The notes under the pieces: generated by a model
Seen by the model: the letters and a program-made list of their open reading frames with translations, nothing else
Told to the model about the DNA's origin: nothing
Database searches by the model: none
Made by a program: the position numbers and the translations under genes
In this document: positions 12,051 through 15,231 of the stretch, in pieces
How the letters are laid out: each line of letters begins with the position of its first letter
How positions within the stretch are numbered: the first letter of the stretch is position 1
From: a bacterium
Lineage (GTDB): Bacteria; Desulfobacterota; GWC2-55-46
NCBI GenBank assembly: GCA_027310325.1
Contig: DAIDBB010000503.1
Span: 1-15,231, forward strand
Direction of reading: 5' to 3'
Length of the DNA: 15,231 nucleotides

Positions 12051-14306
12051 ATGCAGAAAGAGAACGCGAGAAGGTGGATAGACAACACGGTATTTACCAC
12101 AGGCGGGTTATCGGCCATTCTGGGCGCGGTCGTCATCATCGGTTGGTTCACCCAGAACCTGGCGCTTCTGAAGATTTTGCCTTCTTTCGAGGCGATGAGG
12201 TTCAATACCGCCCTGGGGTTTTCACTCGCCGGGGCCGGCCTTGTCGCCACGGTTTTTAAAAGGAAGACGGTTTTCAGGGTCTGCGGCCTCATGGTAGGCC
12301 TCATCGGGGCGCTTACGATAATCGAGTACACCTTCGGAGTGGACATCGGCATAGACCAGCTTTTCATTAAAGACACCGTCTCCGCGACATACCCGGGGCG
12401 GCTCGCCCTGCCGACGGCCATAGGGTTTACTTTCATAGGCTCCGCCTTTATCCTCCTTGGCACCCCGCGCTGGACAAAAAGGCAGCACATATTCCTCGGC
12501 ATCCCGGGCTCGATAATAATCGCCCTTGGTGTCGTAGGGCTCATAGGCTTTTTCTCCGGGCATACGGAGATAGGCACATGGGGGGACTTCGTCTCCATGG
12601 CCTTCCACACGGCCGTGGGCCTGATGCTGGTCGGCACGGGCCTCATCGCCTCGGCATGGCGTCATAGCGCGAATGAGGGGAGGTTTCTTTTCCAGTGGCT
12701 TCCGGTCATAATAGGCGTGGGCGTCCTTACCGGCACGATGCTCCTGTGGCGGGTATCGGTTGCGCTTGAGCGGGCGAATATCGAGAAGATGGTGCTCCTT
12801 AAGACGGCAACGCTCAGGGCGAATACAAACGACCGGATAGAATCCCACATCCAGGCTCTCATGCGCATGGCAAACCGCTGGGCAATGCACGGCCCGCCCA
12901 GTAAAATGGAATGGGAGTCCGACGCCGGCCTTTACGTGAAGCATTACGGGGTCTACCGGAGCATCATGTGGGTAGACCCCACGCTCCGCGCGCGCTGGGT
13001 GGCCCCTTTTAAGGGGAACGAATCCGAGATAGGCAGGTACCTGGGGGACGACCTCGGCGGCTCAAAGGCCCTTGAAGCGGCCCGCGAAAAGCGCGACGCG
13101 TGGATATCCCCGGCGGTCCCCGAAAAGGGCGGCGATGTCTTCGCGGCCTACATCCCCATCTTCATCCCAATCTTCAACCACAGGTTCGACGGGTTCATCG
13201 TAGGCGTCTTCGACGTCCGGAGCCTCTTTGATACGATACTTAAGGACGAGGACATAAAGGGGTACGACGTGTCGGTTTCGAGCAACGGGAGCGTCATTTA
13301 CACAAGCGGCGGCGCGCCTGGCGGATGGGCCCGGGAGGCAAGGGTACGCCTTTACGGCGCCGATTTTACCGTAAAGATCTGGCCGAAGGCCGATTATCTG
13401 GCGGGCGCAAGGTCGATCCTTCCGTCGGTAATACTCGCTTCCGGCATACTCGTCTCCTTTCTCCTCGCCCTTGTGGGCCATTTCGGCGAAAAGGCGCAAG
13501 AGCGAGCCAGCATATCCGAGGCGGCCAACGCCCGGCTCGAACATGAAATATTCCAGAGAAGGCGCGCCGAGGAGGAGCTTAAGGCCAATTACGCGGTCAT
13601 CGAACGGAACTCGGAGGAGCTCAAACGCTCGAACGCCGAGCTCGAGCAGTTCGCCTCCGTCGTATCGCACGACCTCCAGGAGCCGCTTCGCGTAATAAGC
13701 GGTTATCTCCAGCTTTTAAGCCGCCGCTATAAGGGAAAGCTCGACGAAAGCGCTGAAGAGTTCATCAGGTTCTCCGTCGAGGGCGCCGCGCGCATGCAGA
13801 ACATAATAAGCGACCTCCTTGCCTACTCGAGGGTCGGCTCCAGGACAAAGAACCTCTCATCGGTTGACTGCTCCGAAATAGTGGACCTCACGAAGAAAAA
13901 CCTCGGCAGGGTGATACAGGAAAACGGGGCCGTCATAACGAGCGGCCCCCTTCCCACGGTAAACGCCGACGCCTCGCAGCTCGGGCACCTCTTCATGAAC
14001 CTCGTCGGCAACGCCATAAAGTACCGGGGCGACGAGACGCCTTCGGTCCATATATCCGCGAAGGCGCTCCCCGAGGAATGGCTCTTTTCAGTGGCCGACA
14101 ACGGGATAGGGATCGACCCGGCCTATTCGGAGAAGATATTCGAGATGTTCCAGCGCCTGCATGGCAAGGGGAGCAAATACACGGGCACCGGGATAGGGCT
14201 TGCCATCTGCAAAAAGGTAGTGGAGAACCACGGCGGCCGCATCTGGATCGAATCAACGCCGGGCAGGGGCTCGACCTTCTTCTTTACCCTTCCGGCAAAG
14301 GCTTAA
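12051..14306 (+). CDS. Membrane sensor histidine kinase with multi-pass N-terminus and CHASE-like domain
   Basis: This 751-residue kinase has about seven predicted N-terminal membrane helices (roughly 15-37, 53-70, 76-95, 121-138, 148-168, 183-203, 212-234), an extracytoplasmic CHASE-like sensor (about 238-450), and another helix (457-476). A coiled coil (about 480-535) leads to HisKA with phospho-acceptor H540 in 'VVSHDLQEPLRVISGYLQLL'. The HATPase domain shows the N box ('LFMNLVGNAIKYRG', N650/N654), G1 ('DNGIGIDP', 683-690) and G2 ('GTGIGLAICKKVVENHGG', 712-729). It autophosphorylates in response to a signal sensed outside or within the membrane and passes phosphate to a response regulator; none is adjacent, so it is an orphan kinase with unknown signal. 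The ATG at 12051 is preferred, with GGAG six bases upstream; a TTG at 12018 would add 11 residues. A strong terminator follows the gene closely. Confidence 0.93.
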   Translation: MQKENARRWIDNTVFTTGGLSAILGAVVIIGWFTQNLALLKILPSFEAMRFNTALGFSLAGAGLVATVFKRKTVFRVCGLMVGLIGALTIIEYTFGVDIGIDQLFIKDTVSATYPGRLALPTAIGFTFIGSAFILLGTPRWTKRQHIFLGIPGSIIIALGVVGLIGFFSGHTEIGTWGDFVSMAFHTAVGLMLVGTGLIASAWRHSANEGRFLFQWLPVIIGVGVLTGTMLLWRVSVALERANIEKMVLLKTATLRANTNDRIESHIQALMRMANRWAMHGPPSKMEWESDAGLYVKHYGVYRSIMWVDPTLRARWVAPFKGNESEIGRYLGDDLGGSKALEAAREKRDAWISPAVPEKGGDVFAAYIPIFIPIFNHRFDGFIVGVFDVRSLFDTILKDEDIKGYDVSVSSNGSVIYTSGGAPGGWAREARVRLYGADFTVKIWPKADYLAGARSILPSVILASGILVSFLLALVGHFGEKAQERASISEAANARLEHEIFQRRRAEEELKANYAVIERNSEELKRSNAELEQFASVVSHDLQEPLRVISGYLQLLSRRYKGKLDESAEEFIRFSVEGAARMQNIISDLLAYSRVGSRTKNLSSVDCSEIVDLTKKNLGRVIQENGAVITSGPLPTVNADASQLGHLFMNLVGNAIKYRGDETPSVHISAKALPEEWLFSVADNGIGIDPAYSEKIFEMFQRLHGKGSKYTGTGIGLAICKKVVENHGGRIWIESTPGRGSTFFFTLPAKA

Positions 14307-14322
14307 CGCTTCATAAAGAAAC

Positions 14323-14358
14323 AAGGCCCTGATAGTCGCCTATCAGGGCCTTTACTTT
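14323..14358 (+). terminator. Intrinsic terminator of the kinase gene
   Basis: GGCCCTGATAG and CTATCAGGGCC (14325-14335 with 14340-14350) form a perfect 11-bp stem around TCGC, extendable by two A-T pairs, followed by TTTACTTT. It lies 16 bp after the kinase stop. The stem would also form in transcripts arriving from the aldolase side. Confidence 0.88.
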
Positions 14359-14542
14359 CCGCGATACTTATCTTCGCCTTCCTCCTCCCCGGACCCGGGG
14401 CAGCACGCGTCTGGCGTTCAGGTGGATCATCCTCTGGCTATTATGACCGCCGCGAAGACGCCTATCGTCGAAAGAACGTCTTTAAGGGCCATACGGGCCC
14501 CCAAGGCTTGAATTACGGCCATTTTAGCATCTCGTCGCGAAA

Positions 14543-14573
14543 TTAGAAGCCACTCTTTTCCACGGGCTTCTAA
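14543..14573 (-). terminator. Possible weak terminator after the aldolase gene
   Basis: TTAGAAGCC and GGCTTCTAA pair over nine bases around a 13-base loop, starting 17 bp after the aldolase stop on the minus strand. The tail afterwards (TTTCG) is a short T run, so termination would be weak. The rest of the gap (14359-14542) shows no supported gene or signal. Confidence 0.4.
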
Positions 14574-14589
14574 GAAAAGGGTTCCCATA

Positions 14590-15231
14590 TTAAGCGGCGA
14601 GCGTTTCCATGGAGCTTGAGTACCTTCCGAGCCGGGCCGCGCTATTGAGTCTCGCCCTGTGCGCAAAGACCTTCTGGGCGAACGGTATGTTGAACGTCTC
14701 GCCCTTCCACGCCGTCATGGTCGGCTCCTGGAGCGCCCTCGAAAAAGAGAAGCTCAGTTCCCACGGGTGCTCGGCCATTGCGTTCATGGCGTTAAGGCGG
14801 GCGGTCGCCAGCTCCGGGCTCTGGCCTCCGGAAAGGAATACTATGCCCGGAAGCGCGGCGGGGACCGCCCTCCTCAGAACCCTGACCGTCCTCTCCGCGA
14901 CCTCGTTTACGCCTGCCTGCTTCGGGCAATCTTTTCCTGAAAGCACCATGTTGGGCTTAAGGAGCGCGCCCTCTATCATCACTCGGTGCTCGTGCAGCGC
15001 GGCAAAGAGGCTCTTAAGCGCGGCGTTTGTCGCCTCCTCGCAGCGCGCAATATCATGGGAGCCGTCCATCAGGACCTCTGGCTCTACAATCGGCACAAGC
15101 CCGGCCTCCTGGGCGATCGCCGCATACCTTGCGAGCGCCTCCATGTTGGAGTCCATGCACCGGCGCGTCGGTATCCCCGAGCCTATGGTTATGACCGCCC
15201 TCCATTTGGCGAACTTCGCCCCGAGTCCCTT
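14590..15231 (-). CDS. Class I fructose-bisphosphate aldolase, C-terminal two thirds (cut by window edge)
   Basis: The gene enters from the right edge; 213 codons are visible and roughly the first 130-150 residues are outside. It interconverts fructose 1,6-bisphosphate with dihydroxyacetone phosphate and glyceraldehyde 3-phosphate in the cytoplasm. The sequence matches the animal/plant-type class I family: 'GAKFAKWRAVITIG' near the edge carries the active-site lysine and arginine of 'KWR', 'VPIVEPEVLMDG' the catalytic glutamate, 'IEGALLKPNMV' the Schiff-base lysine (visible residue 92), and 'FLSGGQSPELATARLNAMN' the phosphate-binding loop. The end, 'GRYSSSMETLAA', lacks the terminal Tyr of the vertebrate enzymes. 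It lies convergent to the histidine kinase with terminators between them, so it belongs to a separate unit continuing to the right. No anomaly was seen in the visible part. Confidence 0.95.
   Translation of the reverse strand, partial: KGLGAKFAKWRAVITIGSGIPTRRCMDSNMEALARYAAIAQEAGLVPIVEPEVLMDGSHDIARCEEATNAALKSLFAALHEHRVMIEGALLKPNMVLSGKDCPKQAGVNEVAERTVRVLRRAVPAALPGIVFLSGGQSPELATARLNAMNAMAEHPWELSFSFSRALQEPTMTAWKGETFNIPFAQKVFAHRARLNSAARLGRYSSSMETLAA

Noticed and set aside
12222..12944. Long minus-strand open frame opposite the histidine kinase
   Set aside because: It is an antisense frame caused by high GC codon usage in the kinase's membrane region.
14427..14588. Minus-strand 53-codon frame directly after the aldolase stop
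   Set aside because: It has no Shine-Dalgarno and spans a nine-base hairpin that more likely helps end aldolase transcription.
1..15231. CRISPR array, insertion sequence transposase or phage genes
   Set aside because: No regularly spaced repeats, transposase or phage structural genes were seen on either strand.

Overview
The window reads as chromosome from a GC-rich Gram-negative bacterium. Codon usage leans on ATA (Ile) and AGG (Arg), and the gene families (HydG-type radical SAM enzyme, class I aldolase, zinc-ribbon/SPFH pair, ANTAR regulator, large membrane histidine kinase) would fit an anaerobic or uncultivated deltaproteobacterial (Desulfobacterota-like) or similar lineage. That placement is inference; no marker here settles taxonomy.

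Left part (1-5212), mostly housekeeping and all on the minus strand. A TPP riboswitch with an intrinsic terminator precedes a thiamine-thiazole operon, read right to left: a ThiH-position radical SAM enzyme with HydG-type features, then thiS, thiG and the first codons of lgt. Further right are a REC-ANTAR antiterminator-type response regulator with its own sigma70-like promoter, and a ruvX(yqgF)-mltG pair.

Middle part (5331-8548). A tRNA-Val(CAC) with a good promoter marks a change to a sparse, accessory-looking stretch. It holds a nucleoside deaminase with a near-consensus promoter, an unidentified coding-like fragment, inverted repeats, a secreted DUF1264 (OBAP-like) protein, and an AHSA1/SRPBCC gene interrupted by one in-frame amber codon.

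Right part (8821-11343), minus strand. This is a two-gene module: an SPFH (Band 7, YdjI-like) protein with three C-terminal zinc ribbons, and a soluble protein that looks like a tandem duplication of 'zinc ribbon plus Y-[LM]-P-[FY]-W' units. The 174-bp gap between them holds three consecutive hairpins. It is the best candidate for a poorly described system, possibly an envelope or protein-quality function.

Last part (11401-15231). A roughly 0.7-kb low-GC regulatory region leads to an orphan, multi-pass histidine kinase with an extracytoplasmic CHASE-like sensor. A strong terminator follows, then the C-terminal two thirds of a class I fructose-bisphosphate aldolase entering from the right edge.

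The most notable observations are the HydG-like enzyme under TPP control, the SPFH/duplicated zinc-ribbon module with its hairpin-rich gap, and the amber-interrupted AHSA1 gene.
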